A stretch of DNA of 64,000 nucleotides from Streptomyces aureoverticillatus (lineage in GTDB: Bacteria > Actinomycetota > Actinomycetes > Streptomycetales > Streptomycetaceae): assembly GCF_014649395.1 (NCBI RefSeq), contig NZ_BMSY01000001.1:434001-498000 (forward strand), in the 5' to 3' direction. Below, piece by piece: positions 1 through 8,909 of this stretch (its first letter is position 1; each line of letters begins with the position of its first letter). The position numbers and the translations under genes were made by a program. The notes under the pieces are model-generated. The model did no database searches, had not been told where the DNA came from, and saw only the letters and a program-made list of their open reading frames with translations.

Positions 1-360
1 CGGGCCCGCCGGGCCGGGGTGGAGGGCCACCGCCAGTTCAACCCGGGCTGGCACCTGGCGCTCGACCTGCGCAACATGCTGCTGGTCAGCGAGTGCGTGG
101 CACGGGCCGCCCTGGAGCGGACGGAGAGCCGCGGCGGGCACACCCGCGAGGACCACCCCGGCATGAGCCGCGACTGGCGCCGCGTGAACCTGCTGTGCGC
201 GCTCGCCGATCCCACCGGTGGTCTCGCGGCGACCGACCCGGCCCGCGGCCAGATCGCCCTCACCCGGGTCACCACCGACCCCATCCGCCCCGACCTGCTC
301 GCCCTCTTCGACAAGGAGGAGCTGGTCAAGTACCTCGCCGAAGAGGAGCTCTACGAGTGA
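1..360 (+). CDS. sdhA: Succinate dehydrogenase/fumarate reductase flavoprotein subunit, C-terminal part
   Basis: This is the last 119 codons of a gene that begins before the window. The reading frame is open from base 1. The segment ESRGGHTREDHP followed by DWRRVNL is the typical C-terminal region of SdhA/FrdA, where the Arg-His-Arg stretch belongs to the dicarboxylate-binding side of the subunit. The family oxidises succinate to fumarate with covalent FAD and passes electrons to the Fe-S subunit. Its stop codon overlaps the GTG start of the next gene (GTGA), so the two are translationally coupled. A cytochrome b membrane anchor is expected upstream, outside the window. Which of several actinobacterial SDH/FRD isoforms this is cannot be told from the fragment. 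Confidence 0.9.
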   Translation, partial: RARRAGVEGHRQFNPGWHLALDLRNMLLVSECVARAALERTESRGGHTREDHPGMSRDWRRVNLLCALADPTGGLAATDPARGQIALTRVTTDPIRPDLLALFDKEELVKYLAEEELYE

Positions 361-1181
361 GTACGAGTACGACTTCCGGCACGGATTCGGATTCCGGCAC
401 GGGCGGCGGCGGGAGCGCCTACGACGCGCGCTTCCGGGTCTGGCGCGGCGACGTCGAAGGCGGCGACCTGAAGGACTTCACCGTCCGCGTCAACGAGGGC
501 GAGGTGGTCCTCGACATCATCCACCGCCTCCAGGCCACCCAGGCCCCCGACCTCGCGGTGCGGTGGAACTGCAAGGCGGGCAAGTGCGGTTCGTGCTCCG
601 CCGAGATCAACGGCCGCCCCCGCCTGATGTGCATGACCCGCATGTCGGTCTTCGCCCGCGAGGACGTCATCACGGTGACGCCGCTGCGCGCGTTCCCGGT
701 GGTGCGGGACCTGGTGACCGACGTCGGCTTCAACTACACCAAGGCGCGGGAGGTGCCCGCCTTCGTACCGCCGAAGGACCTCGGCCCCGGCGAGTACCGC
801 ATGATGCAGGAGGACGTGGACCGCTCCCAGGAGTTCCGCAAGTGCATCGAGTGCTTCCTGTGCCAGGACACCTGCCATGTGGTGCGTGACCACGAGGAGA
901 ACAAGACGGCCTTCGCGGGCCCCCGCTTCCTGATGCGGGTGGCCGAACTCGACATGCACCCGCTGGACGCCGCCGCCGACACCGGCCTGGACCGCAAGGC
1001 CACCGCCCAGGAGGAACACGGCCTCGGCTACTGCAACATCACCAAGTGCTGCACGGAGGTGTGCCCCGAGGGCATCCACATCACCGACAACGCGCTGATT
1101 CCCTTGAAGGAGCGCGCCGTCGACCGGAAGTACGATCCGCTGGTCTGGCTGGGGAACAAGATCCGGCGGCGGCCGACGTAG
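357..1181 (+). CDS. sdhB: Succinate dehydrogenase/fumarate reductase iron-sulfur subunit
   Basis: The product of 274 residues carries electrons from the flavoprotein to the membrane quinone site. The start is the GTG that overlaps the upstream stop codon. After a low-complexity Ser/Thr/Gly N-terminus, the plant-type [2Fe-2S] motif CKAGKCGSCSAE is visible near residue 70, with its fourth Cys in RLMCMTR. The bacterial ferredoxin part has CIECFLCQDTC and CNITKCCTEVCPEG, which supply the [4Fe-4S] and [3Fe-4S] cluster ligands. The C-terminus KYDPLVWLGNK is usual for SDH B subunits of this actinobacterial type. Both subunits end at a strong hairpin, so this gene is probably the last of its operon. 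Confidence 0.95.
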   Translation: MSTSTTSGTDSDSGTGGGGSAYDARFRVWRGDVEGGDLKDFTVRVNEGEVVLDIIHRLQATQAPDLAVRWNCKAGKCGSCSAEINGRPRLMCMTRMSVFAREDVITVTPLRAFPVVRDLVTDVGFNYTKAREVPAFVPPKDLGPGEYRMMQEDVDRSQEFRKCIECFLCQDTCHVVRDHEENKTAFAGPRFLMRVAELDMHPLDAAADTGLDRKATAQEEHGLGYCNITKCCTEVCPEGIHITDNALIPLKERAVDRKYDPLVWLGNKIRRRPT

Positions 1182-1195
1182 CGGCGGTCCGGGGG

Positions 1196-1221
1196 CTGGG
1201 TGGGGGTAATCCCCCGCCCAG
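1196..1221 (+). terminator. Hairpin after sdhB
   Basis: Arms 1196-1206 and 1211-1221 pair over 11 positions (one G-U) around a TAAT loop, 15 nt after the sdhB stop. No T-run follows, as is common for Streptomyces terminators. Confidence 0.6.
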
Positions 1222-1276
1222 GATTCTCCTGATTGCCTCCATGGTCACGGGCGTCCCGCGAGATCAGCATGGAGGC

Positions 1277-2560
1277 ATGAACCTTCGCGATCTTCGTTCC
1301 TCCCGTTCCTGTTCCCGTTCCCGCAGGGGCGCGCTCGCCCTGGGGCTGGCCGTTGCCACCGTGCTCGCCGCCGGGGCGGCCGCGCCGGTGTCCGCGCAGT
1401 CCGCACAGGACACGGGCGGCGCCCCGGGGGCGCACGGGGTGCGGGCCGAGCTGCCCGCGCCGACCGGGCCGCACGCCATCGGTACGTTCTCGACCCGCCT
1501 GGTCGACCGCTCCCGGCACGACCCGTGGGTCACCTCGCAGCCGTACCGGGAGCTGATGGTGAACGTCTGGTACCCGGCACGGGCCTCCGGCGGGCACGGT
1601 GTCGCGCCATACATGGCCGAGGGCGCCGCCGCGCGCTGGGACGCGACGGGGCCGCACGGCATCCCCAAGGGCGCCGTCGACTGGGCGGGCATGCGGACGC
1701 ACGCACGCGAGGGGGCGCCCCTCGACAAGGCGGCGGGCGGCGGGCGGCTGCCCGTGCTCGTGTACAGCGCGGGCGCCGGCGACCCCCGCAGCTGGGGCAC
1801 GGCGCTCGTCGAGGACATGGCCAGTCGCGGCTACGTGGTCGTCACCGTCGACCACACCTACGAGTCGCCGGGCGTGCAGTTCCCCGACGGCTCGGTGAAG
1901 GACAACAAGCCGCTGCTGGACGCGCTCGCCCAGACCCCGCCGGAGAAGATGTCGCCGCTCCTGAAGAAGGTGCTCGACATCCGCGTCGCCGACGACAAGT
2001 TCGTGCTCGACCGGCTGGGGGCGCTGCCGCACGGCCTGGGCAAGGCTGTGGACCGGAACCGCATCGGCATGTTCGGGCACTCCGCGGGCGGCATCGCCGC
2101 CGCCGAGACGATGTACGAGGACAAGCGCGTGAAGGCGGGCCTCAACATGGACGGCACGCTGGAGAACAACCCGGAGCCCAACGGCACCAACCTCACGCCC
2201 GTCGCCGAGCACGGCCTGGACCACCGGCCGTTCCTGCTGATGGGGCGGGACGGCAGCGACCACACCACCGAGCCCTCCTGGCGCTCCTTCTGGAAGCACA
2301 GCCCCGGCTGGAAGCGGGACCTGAACCTGCGCGGCTCGAAGCACCAGACGTTCACCGACCTGGCCGCGATCCTGCCGCAGGCGGGCGTGGGCCGCGACGT
2401 GATCGAGAAGAACATCGGCACCGTCGACCCGGCACGCGCCACGGCCGCCCAGCGCGCCTATGTGGCCTCGTTCTTCGACCGCCGGCTCGGCGGCCGGGAC
2501 GACCACCTGCTGGACGGTCCTTCGGACCGCTTCCCGGAGGTCCGGTTCGTGCGGCCGTGA
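1277..2560 (+). CDS. Secreted alpha/beta hydrolase (lipase / PAF-acetylhydrolase-like)
   Basis: The 427-residue protein has an Arg-rich N-terminus, a hydrophobic stretch and an AAAPVSAQ-like cleavage site, so it is probably exported. The nucleophile elbow GHSAGG is clear, with Ser269 as the likely nucleophile, and the sequence GSKHQTF (His356) is a good candidate for the catalytic His. The order and the phrase LNMDGT after the elbow resemble the PAF acetylhydrolase/dienelactone hydrolase group, which cleaves short-chain esters. Substrate is unknown. The start at 1277 is chosen because GGAGG precedes it directly and the signal peptide follows; an in-frame ATG at 1241 is an alternative. It stands alone between the SDH terminator and the TPM gene. 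Confidence 0.8.
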   Translation: MNLRDLRSSRSCSRSRRGALALGLAVATVLAAGAAAPVSAQSAQDTGGAPGAHGVRAELPAPTGPHAIGTFSTRLVDRSRHDPWVTSQPYRELMVNVWYPARASGGHGVAPYMAEGAAARWDATGPHGIPKGAVDWAGMRTHAREGAPLDKAAGGGRLPVLVYSAGAGDPRSWGTALVEDMASRGYVVVTVDHTYESPGVQFPDGSVKDNKPLLDALAQTPPEKMSPLLKKVLDIRVADDKFVLDRLGALPHGLGKAVDRNRIGMFGHSAGGIAAAETMYEDKRVKAGLNMDGTLENNPEPNGTNLTPVAEHGLDHRPFLLMGRDGSDHTTEPSWRSFWKHSPGWKRDLNLRGSKHQTFTDLAAILPQAGVGRDVIEKNIGTVDPARATAAQRAYVASFFDRRLGGRDDHLLDGPSDRFPEVRFVRP

Positions 2561-2607
2561 CGGCGGGCCCGGCGGTGACCTCGGCGCCTCGCCCCGGTCA
2601 CCGACGC

Positions 2608-2655
2608 CGTCACCGCCCTCGTCACCGCCCTCGTCACCGCCCCCGTCACCGCCCC
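2608..2655 (+). repeat. Four 12-bp tandem repeats
   Basis: Four near-identical units of CGTCACCGCCCT/C lie between the hydrolase stop and the TPM-protein promoter. Twelve base pairs is slightly more than one helical turn. Confidence 0.8.
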
Positions 2656-2680
2656 GGTCGCGGGACCCCAAAGACAGCCA

Positions 2681-2686
2681 TACGCT
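2681..2686 (+). promoter_or_regulatory. Putative -10 box of a leaderless TPM-protein transcript
   Basis: TACGCT ends 7 nt before the GTG start at 2694, and no Shine-Dalgarno sequence is present. This is the layout of a leaderless promoter. Confidence 0.5.
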
Positions 2687-2693
2687 GCCAAAT

Positions 2694-4865
2694 GTGACGC
2701 CGTCCTCCCGCGCCCCGTCGCACATAGCCGCGCGGGCGGCGGCCGCCGTGCTGCTCCTCTGGTGCTGGCTCCCGCTGTCGGCGCCCTCGATGCCCACGGC
2801 GTCCGCGCTGCCCGCCGCGCCCACCGCGCCCGCCAGGCGTGCCGCGCCCGCCGCCGACCCGGTGCCGCTCGACCGCGACGGCCAGATCACCGACCGGACC
2901 GGCGCGCTCGGAGACCGGCGCCAAGCCGTCACCACCGCGCTCGACCGGCTCTACGACGAGCAGCGGATCCAGTTGTTCGTCGTGTACGTACGCGACTTCT
3001 CCGGCCGGTCCGCGCAAGGCTGGGCCGACGCCACGGCCGAGCGCAACGGGCTCGGGCTCGACGACGTGCTGCTCGCCGTGGCCACCCGCGACCGGCAGTA
3101 CGCGTACTCCGTGGACGACGACGCGCGGCTCACCGACGCCCAGCTGCGGGAGGTCGCCGCCGACGCCGTCGAGCCCGCCCTGCGGCAGAGCGACTGGGCG
3201 GGGGCCGCGGTGGGTGCCGCGGACGGGTACGCGGCGGTCCTTGACGGGCGGGCCGTGCCGACGCCGGCCATCACGCCCGGCGAGGCCGATCCGGGGGGCG
3301 GGAGCGGGGGCGGCGGTGACGACGGGGTGGCGGGCGACCTGGTGCTTCCGGTGCTCGCCGTGGGCATCGCGGGCGCCTTCGGCCTGGCCGCGTACCGGCG
3401 CCGCAAGCGGCGCTTCACGTCCCGTACGACACCGGCCTCCGGCGCCGGACCCGGACTCACGCCGCTGCCCGACCTCGACGCCCGGGCCAAGGCGCTGCTC
3501 GTGGAGACCGACGACGCCGTGCGCACCAGCACCGAGGAACTCGGCTTCGCCACCGCGCAGTTCGGCGATGAGGCCGTGCGGCCCTTCACGGACGCCCTCG
3601 CCTCCGCGCGCGACGAACTGACGGCGGCCTTCCGGCTGCGACAGCGGCTCGACGACGCCTACCCCGAGGACGACGCGACGCGACGCCGCATGCTCGACGA
3701 GATCGTCGCGCGCTGCACGGAGGCGGGCCGCCGCCTGGACGCCGAGGCCGCCGCCTTCGACCAGTTGCGCGCCCTCGAACGGGACGCACCGGCCGCGCTC
3801 GACCACGCCGAGACGGCGTTCCGGCAGGTCAGCGCCCGCACCATCGACGCCGAGAGCACGCTCAAGGAGCTGCGCGCCAGATACGCGCCCGGCGCGAGCG
3901 AGGCGGTCGTCGGCCATGTCGAGCAGGCCAAGGACCGGCTCGTGTTCGCCACCACCCACCTGCACCAGGCCCGCGAAGCCGTCGGAAGCGCCGACCACGG
4001 CCGTGCCGCCGTCCACCTGCGCGCGGCCGAGGGAGCCGTCGACCAGGCCGGTACGTTCCTGTCGGCCGTGGAGCGCCTGGCCGGTGAACTCGCCCAGGCC
4101 GCACAGCGGTTGCCCGGCGCCCTCAGCGAGGCGGAGGCCGACCTCGCGGAGGCGCGCGGGCTGCTCGAAGGCACCGGCGCGGGCGTGCCGACGGCCGAGC
4201 TGCACGGGCGCGTGGCCCGGGTGGAGGCCGTCACCGGGGAGGTCCGGCGGGCGCTGGCCGCGGGCCCGTACGACCCGATCGACGCCCTGCGCCGGGTGGA
4301 GGAGGCGGACGCGGCGCTGGACGCGGCGCTGTCCGGCGCGCGCGAACGCGAGAGCGCGGAGGAGCGCGCCCGCTCCCTGCTCGGCCAGGCCCTGTTCACC
4401 GCCCGCAGCGCCGTCGCGGCGGCCACGGACCACGTCACGACGCACCGCGGGGCCGTGGGCAGCGAGTCCCGGACCCGGCTCGCGGAGGCGCAGCGGCACT
4501 TGGCAAGGGCGGAGCAGCTCGCCGGGGCCGGAGCGAACGGGGCGACTGGTGCCGGTGGTGCGGGCGAGGCGGACCGGCCCTCCGCCGCCCTCGCCGAGGC
4601 CCAGCGCGCCGACTCGCTCGCCCGCGAGGCCCAGGCGCTCGCCGAGCGGGACGTGCGTGCCTACGGCAATCCGGGCGGCGGCCGGGGCGGCGGGACGGGC
4701 GGTGCCGTTCTCGGCGGGATCGTCCTCGGGCAGATCCTCGGCGGGGTGGGGCGCGGGGGCTTCGGCGGCGGGTCCGGTGGTGGGGGCCTCGGCGGGGGCG
4801 GTGGGCCCGGGAGTTTCGGCGGGGGCGGGACGCGGGGGCGCAGGGGCGGAGGCGGCCGGTTCTGA
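2694..4865 (+). CDS. TPM-domain membrane protein with long coiled-coil region
   Basis: The 723-residue protein begins at a GTG just after a -10-like box. It has a signal peptide (about residues 1-40), a TPM/Psb32-type domain (about 60-185), one membrane segment near 215-236 followed by basic RRRKRR, a long Ala/Glu/Arg-rich region predicted to form coiled coils (about 260-650), and a Gly-rich tail (about 656-723) ending GGGGRF. The TPM domain would lie outside and the coiled coil in the cytoplasm. TPM proteins are known as photosystem II repair phosphatases in plants, and in Streptomyces a homologue sits next to PspA, as here. I infer a role in envelope stress with PspA; phosphatase activity is not shown. 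Confidence 0.85.
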   Translation: MTPSSRAPSHIAARAAAAVLLLWCWLPLSAPSMPTASALPAAPTAPARRAAPAADPVPLDRDGQITDRTGALGDRRQAVTTALDRLYDEQRIQLFVVYVRDFSGRSAQGWADATAERNGLGLDDVLLAVATRDRQYAYSVDDDARLTDAQLREVAADAVEPALRQSDWAGAAVGAADGYAAVLDGRAVPTPAITPGEADPGGGSGGGGDDGVAGDLVLPVLAVGIAGAFGLAAYRRRKRRFTSRTTPASGAGPGLTPLPDLDARAKALLVETDDAVRTSTEELGFATAQFGDEAVRPFTDALASARDELTAAFRLRQRLDDAYPEDDATRRRMLDEIVARCTEAGRRLDAEAAAFDQLRALERDAPAALDHAETAFRQVSARTIDAESTLKELRARYAPGASEAVVGHVEQAKDRLVFATTHLHQAREAVGSADHGRAAVHLRAAEGAVDQAGTFLSAVERLAGELAQAAQRLPGALSEAEADLAEARGLLEGTGAGVPTAELHGRVARVEAVTGEVRRALAAGPYDPIDALRRVEEADAALDAALSGARERESAEERARSLLGQALFTARSAVAAATDHVTTHRGAVGSESRTRLAEAQRHLARAEQLAGAGANGATGAGGAGEADRPSAALAEAQRADSLAREAQALAERDVRAYGNPGGGRGGGTGGAVLGGIVLGQILGGVGRGGFGGGSGGGGLGGGGGPGSFGGGGTRGRRGGGGRF

Positions 4866-4897
4866 CCCTCGTACGCACGCACACCCCCGGTGCGGAC

Positions 4898-4958
4898 ACC
4901 CGCACGCATACCCGCACGCAAACCCGTACGCAGAACTCGTACGCAGAACTCGTACGCA
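4898..4958 (+). repeat. 12-13 bp direct repeats upstream of pspA
   Basis: Degenerate units ACCCG(C/T)ACGCA(T/A) at 4898, 4910 and 4922 merge into two exact 13-bp copies of CGTACGCAGAACT at 4925 and 4938 and a third partial copy at 4951. The array runs to the pspA ribosome-binding site and could be a regulator array or simple slippage. Confidence 0.75.
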
Positions 4959-4971
4959 AGGAGAAAGCCCC

Positions 4972-5685
4972 ATGGCCAAGCAGACCGTCCTCGGGCGCGT
5001 GGCGCAGTTGGCGAAGGCCAACATCAACGCCCTCCTCGACCAGGCCGAGGATCCGCAGAAGATGCTGGACCAGCTCGTCCGCGACTACGCGGAGAACATC
5101 CGGGAGGCCGAGCAGGCCGTGGCGACGACGATCGGCAATCTGCGGCTCCTGGAGCAGGACCACAAGGAGGACCTGGAGGCCGCCGCCGAGTGGGGTGCCA
5201 AGGCGCTCGCGGCCAGCAAGAAGGCGGACGCGCTGCGGGCGGACGGGAACGCGGCGGAGGCCGACCGGTTCGACGGTCTGGCCAAGGTGGCGCTGGGCCG
5301 GCAGCTGCGGTCCGAGAAGGAGGCCAAGGACGCCGAGCCGTCGATCGCCGCGCAGTCCGACGTGGTCGCCAGGCTCAAGGACGGCCTGGACTCGATGAAG
5401 ATCAAGCTGACGGAACTGCACTCCAAACGGGACCAGTTGGTGGCCCGGTCGAAGACCGCGCAGGCCCAGAACCAGATGCTGGACGCGGCACGGAGCATCG
5501 ACGTCCTCGATCCGACCAGTGAGCTGAACCGGTTCGAGGAAAAGGTGCGGCGGGAGGAGGCGCGGGCCCTCGGCCGGGAGGAGCTCGCCGCCTCCTCGCT
5601 GGACGCGCAGTTCGAGCAGCTGGACAGCCTGAGCGACACGGCGGAGGTGGAGGCCCGCCTCGCGGCGCTCAAGGCAACGACTTAA
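4972..5685 (+). CDS. pspA: PspA/IM30 (ESCRT-III-like) membrane-stress protein
   Basis: The 237-residue product is almost wholly helical and matches PspA/Vipp1 in length and pattern: VLGRVAQLAKANINALLDQAEDPQKM at the amphipathic N-terminal helix, then the long hairpin coiled coil with RDYAENIREAEQAVA and LEQDHKEDLEAAAEWG. PspA binds damaged cytoplasmic membrane and preserves proton-motive force. AAGGAG precedes the ATG by a normal distance. It lies 106 nt after the TPM-protein gene on the same strand, so the two could be co-transcribed or independently driven across the repeat array between them. Confidence 0.93.
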   Translation: MAKQTVLGRVAQLAKANINALLDQAEDPQKMLDQLVRDYAENIREAEQAVATTIGNLRLLEQDHKEDLEAAAEWGAKALAASKKADALRADGNAAEADRFDGLAKVALGRQLRSEKEAKDAEPSIAAQSDVVARLKDGLDSMKIKLTELHSKRDQLVARSKTAQAQNQMLDAARSIDVLDPTSELNRFEEKVRREEARALGREELAASSLDAQFEQLDSLSDTAEVEARLAALKATT

Positions 5686-5710
5686 GGCGGGGGTTACGAG
5701 GACGGCACCC

Positions 5711-8700
5711 TCAGAACAGGCTCATCAGCGCCTCCGCCGCGTCCATCGGCGCCGAGTCCCCGTCCGGCAGCGCCAGTTCGAACCACACCGTCTTGCCGCG
5801 CGGCGTGCGGCGTGAGCCCCAGGCCGCGCTCAGCAGGCCGACGAGCTGGAGCCCGCGCCCGCCCTCGTCGGTGTCGCGGGCGCGGCGGCGGCGCGGCTGG
5901 ACGAGGCCCGCGTCCCAGACCTCGCAGACCAGCGTGCGGTCGAGCAGGAGCCGCAGCCGGATCTCGCCCTCGCCGTACCGCAGGGCGTTGGTGACGAGTT
6001 CGCTGACCAGGAGCTCCGCGGTGTCGACGAGTGCTTCGAGGTCCCACTCGCGCAGCCGCTCGCAGGCCAGTTCGCGGGCCCGGCCCACGGACTGCGGCTC
6101 GCGCGGCAGCGTCCAGTCGCCGACGTGCTCGGCGGGCAGGCCCTGCACCCGCGCCATGAGCAGCGCGATGTCGTCCTCGCCGTGGTGGGTGTCGAGCGTG
6201 TTCAGTACGTGGTCGCAGATGTCCTCGAGCGCCTGCGCGGGCTCGGTGAGCGCGCCGACGAACGCGTTCAGGCCCTCGTCGAGGGGGTGGTCGCGGGATT
6301 CGACGAGGCCGTCGGTGTACAGCGCGAGCAGCGCGCCGTCGGGCAGGTCGACGTCGACCTCCTCGAAGGGCTCGCCGCCGACGCCGAGCGGCATGCCCGG
6401 GGGTACGTCGAGCATCAGCGCGGACTCGCCGGGCTCGACGAGGACCGGCGGGAGGTGGCCGGCGTTGGCGAAGGTGACGCGGCGGGTGACGGCGTCGTAC
6501 ACCGCGTACACGCAGGTCGCGAGGTAGACCTCGGTGAGGTCGTCGGCGGCGCGGCCGGAGGTGCGGGCGGCCGGGGTGCGGCGGGCGCGCCGCGGGCCCG
6601 GGAGGTCGCCGAGGCCGCGGGCGATCTCGTCGAGCGCGGACAGCACCTCGGCGGGCTCCAGGTCGAGCAGTGCGAGGGTGCGCACGGCGGAGCGCAGTTC
6701 GCCCATGGCGACGGCGGCGCGCAGGCCGCGGCCCATGACGTCGCCGACGACGAGGGCCGTGCGGTGGCCGGGCAGTTCGATGACGTCGAACCAGTCGCCG
6801 CCGACCTCGGTGGCGGCGTTGCCGGGCAGATAGCGGCAGGCGATGTCGAGCCCGGCGGCCTCGGGGTCGCCGGGCGGGAGCAGGGACCGCTGCAGGATCA
6901 GGGCGCGTTCGTGCTCGCGGCGGTAGAGCCGGGCGTTGTCGATGCAGACGGCGGCGCGCGCGGCGAGTTCGACGGCGAGCGCGCGGTCGCGTTCGCCGAA
7001 CGGCTCGCTGCCCTTCGTACGGGAGAACTGCGCGAGGCCGACGACGGTGTCGTGCGCGACCATCGGCACGGCGAGCGTCGACTGGATGAGGCCGCTGGTG
7101 AGGCGGCGGGCCGGGCCGCAGTCGTCGCCGGCGGCGATCAGGCGGGGGCGGGCGGTGCGCAGGGCGTCCGCGCAGGGCGAGTTGAAGGCGAAGCGGTGCA
7201 CGGAGCCGACCTCGACGGGGCCGGTGCCCTCGGGGAAGGGCACGTCGGAGACCGCGCTGGCGAAGGCGACCCGGCGCAGCTCGGCGCTGCCGTCGGCCAG
7301 CCCCGGCGGGGTCTCGTCGCCGTCCAGGAGGCCTTGGTAGAGGTCTACGGAGGCGAGGTCGCAGAAGCCGGGGACGGTGACGTCGAGGAGTTCGCGGGCG
7401 GTGGTCTCCAGGTCGAGGGAGTTGCCGATGCGGGCGCCCGCCTCGTTCAGGAGGGCGAGGTTGCGGCGGGCGTGGGCGGCCTCGCGGGCGGCGGCGTGGC
7501 GGCTGGTGACGTCGTTGCCGAGGCCGGCGACGCCGATGGGGCGGCCGGAACCGCTGTGCACGCGGTAGAGGTTGATCGACCAGTGGCGGCGCTCGTTGCT
7601 GCCCGGGGCGGGGCCGATGATCTGCATGTCCGTGACGGCCTCGCCGGTCTCCAGGACGCGGCGCAGCGCGGCCTGCATGCGGTCGGCCTCGTGGCGGGGC
7701 AGATAGTCGTGGACGGTGCGGCCGCGGTGGTCGTCGACGGCGCCGCCGAAGACGGCGGCGAAGCGGCGGTTGGCGCGCTGCACCCTGAGGTCCGTGCCGA
7801 ACAGCAGGAATCCGAAAGGAGATTGACCGAAAATCGCCTGCGAGGCGGCGAGGTCGGTCTCGATCCGCCGGAGCGCGCGGACGTCGACGACGATACAGAC
7901 GGCGGAACGCTCGCCGTCGGCCGTCCTGGCCGGCATGACATAGACCTCGGCGATGCCTTCGAGGCCCGGGGCGGGGTCGGAGACAGGGCCGGCGGCGGAG
8001 TCATCGGCGGAATCGGCGACGGAACCGGCGACGGAACCGGCGGCAGAGTCGCCGGTTGTCGGCACCCGGAACGGGACCGACCCCGTCCACTCCCGTCCGT
8101 CCAGGATCTCGGCCATCTTGCGGTGACCCCTGCGGCGCAGCTCGGGCGCGACGAACGCCTCGATCGGGTCCTTGCCGACGGCGTCCCGCGCGGCCACGCC
8201 GAACAGCCGCTCGGCGCGGGCGCTCCACTGGTCGACCAGGCCGTCAGGACCGATCGAGAAGGACGCCACCTTGATGTAGTCGTAGATGGACCCCGGGGAG
8301 CTGCTCTGCCAGACGACGTCGTCCGAGGTGAGGGGCGCGTCTTCGACGCCGGGGGGCTGTGCTCCCGTCGGCTGGTGACGCGCGTCGACGCCGTCGGCCG
8401 GCCCGGCTACGCCGCGCGGCCCACCGGTGCCTGCCGTCGCGGGCGCGCCCGCGCCTACGTCAGCCGTGCCGCCGTCGTGGCCGGCGGGGCCGGGCCCGTC
8501 CTCGCCCGCGGGCTCGCCCGGGTCCTGGCCCGGTCCGTCGCCCGCCGCCGCCCGCGCGCCGCCACCCGCCGCGCCCGCCGTGGCGGCCCCGACGTCGGCG
8601 TTCCCCGCCGGCTCCGGCGAGAGAGGTCCGCCCCCGGCTCCCGGCACCGGTCGGGTGGGCAGCGCCCCGCCCGCTCGCGCCACAGGCCGCGTCGCACCCG

Positions 8701-8725
8701 TCGCCTTCGCTGGTATCTCGCTCAC
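5711..8725 (-). CDS. PAS-PAS-GAF-SpoIIE phosphatase with C-terminal HATPase
   Basis: The 1004-residue multidomain regulator starts at a GTG preceded by GGAGGGG. The first ~130 residues are Ala/Gly/Pro-rich. Then come a PAS domain (~145-260), a second PAS (~295-400), a GAF domain (~435-590), a PP2C/SpoIIE phosphatase (~610-850, with GGDWFDV and GDVMGRG metal-site motifs, NAGHLPP and YTDGLVE), and an RsbW-like HATPase_c2 domain (~870-1000, LVSELVTNALRYG and DEGGRGL). Such proteins sense a signal and dephosphorylate STAS anti-anti-sigma factors while the kinase domain can phosphorylate them. A short Ala/Ser/Asp repeat insert interrupts the first PAS region. The gene is convergent with pspA, 25 bp apart. 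Confidence 0.92.
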   Translation of the reverse strand: MSEIPAKATGATRPVARAGGALPTRPVPGAGGGPLSPEPAGNADVGAATAGAAGGGARAAAGDGPGQDPGEPAGEDGPGPAGHDGGTADVGAGAPATAGTGGPRGVAGPADGVDARHQPTGAQPPGVEDAPLTSDDVVWQSSSPGSIYDYIKVASFSIGPDGLVDQWSARAERLFGVAARDAVGKDPIEAFVAPELRRRGHRKMAEILDGREWTGSVPFRVPTTGDSAAGSVAGSVADSADDSAAGPVSDPAPGLEGIAEVYVMPARTADGERSAVCIVVDVRALRRIETDLAASQAIFGQSPFGFLLFGTDLRVQRANRRFAAVFGGAVDDHRGRTVHDYLPRHEADRMQAALRRVLETGEAVTDMQIIGPAPGSNERRHWSINLYRVHSGSGRPIGVAGLGNDVTSRHAAAREAAHARRNLALLNEAGARIGNSLDLETTARELLDVTVPGFCDLASVDLYQGLLDGDETPPGLADGSAELRRVAFASAVSDVPFPEGTGPVEVGSVHRFAFNSPCADALRTARPRLIAAGDDCGPARRLTSGLIQSTLAVPMVAHDTVVGLAQFSRTKGSEPFGERDRALAVELAARAAVCIDNARLYRREHERALILQRSLLPPGDPEAAGLDIACRYLPGNAATEVGGDWFDVIELPGHRTALVVGDVMGRGLRAAVAMGELRSAVRTLALLDLEPAEVLSALDEIARGLGDLPGPRRARRTPAARTSGRAADDLTEVYLATCVYAVYDAVTRRVTFANAGHLPPVLVEPGESALMLDVPPGMPLGVGGEPFEEVDVDLPDGALLALYTDGLVESRDHPLDEGLNAFVGALTEPAQALEDICDHVLNTLDTHHGEDDIALLMARVQGLPAEHVGDWTLPREPQSVGRARELACERLREWDLEALVDTAELLVSELVTNALRYGEGEIRLRLLLDRTLVCEVWDAGLVQPRRRRARDTDEGGRGLQLVGLLSAAWGSRRTPRGKTVWFELALPDGDSAPMDAAEALMSLF

Positions 8726-8909
8726 GCGAACCGTCCCCTCCAGCTCACCGCGTCCGGCACCGGTCACCGAATGTGGCTGCCCGCAGTATCCAGCACTACG
8801 GTGCCGGGCCACACGCCGTTCACGATCACAGCACGGACTCGACGCTTTTTGGCCCGTGTCCGCCTTGCGCTCGCTCCGTGCACTCCTACGTACCGGCGCT
8901 CCCTGTCTT

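Noticed and set aside
1028..2935. Long minus-strand open frame opposite the hydrolase gene
   Set aside because: It is the antisense of a clear hydrolase gene and has Arg/Gly/His-rich composition with no family likeness.
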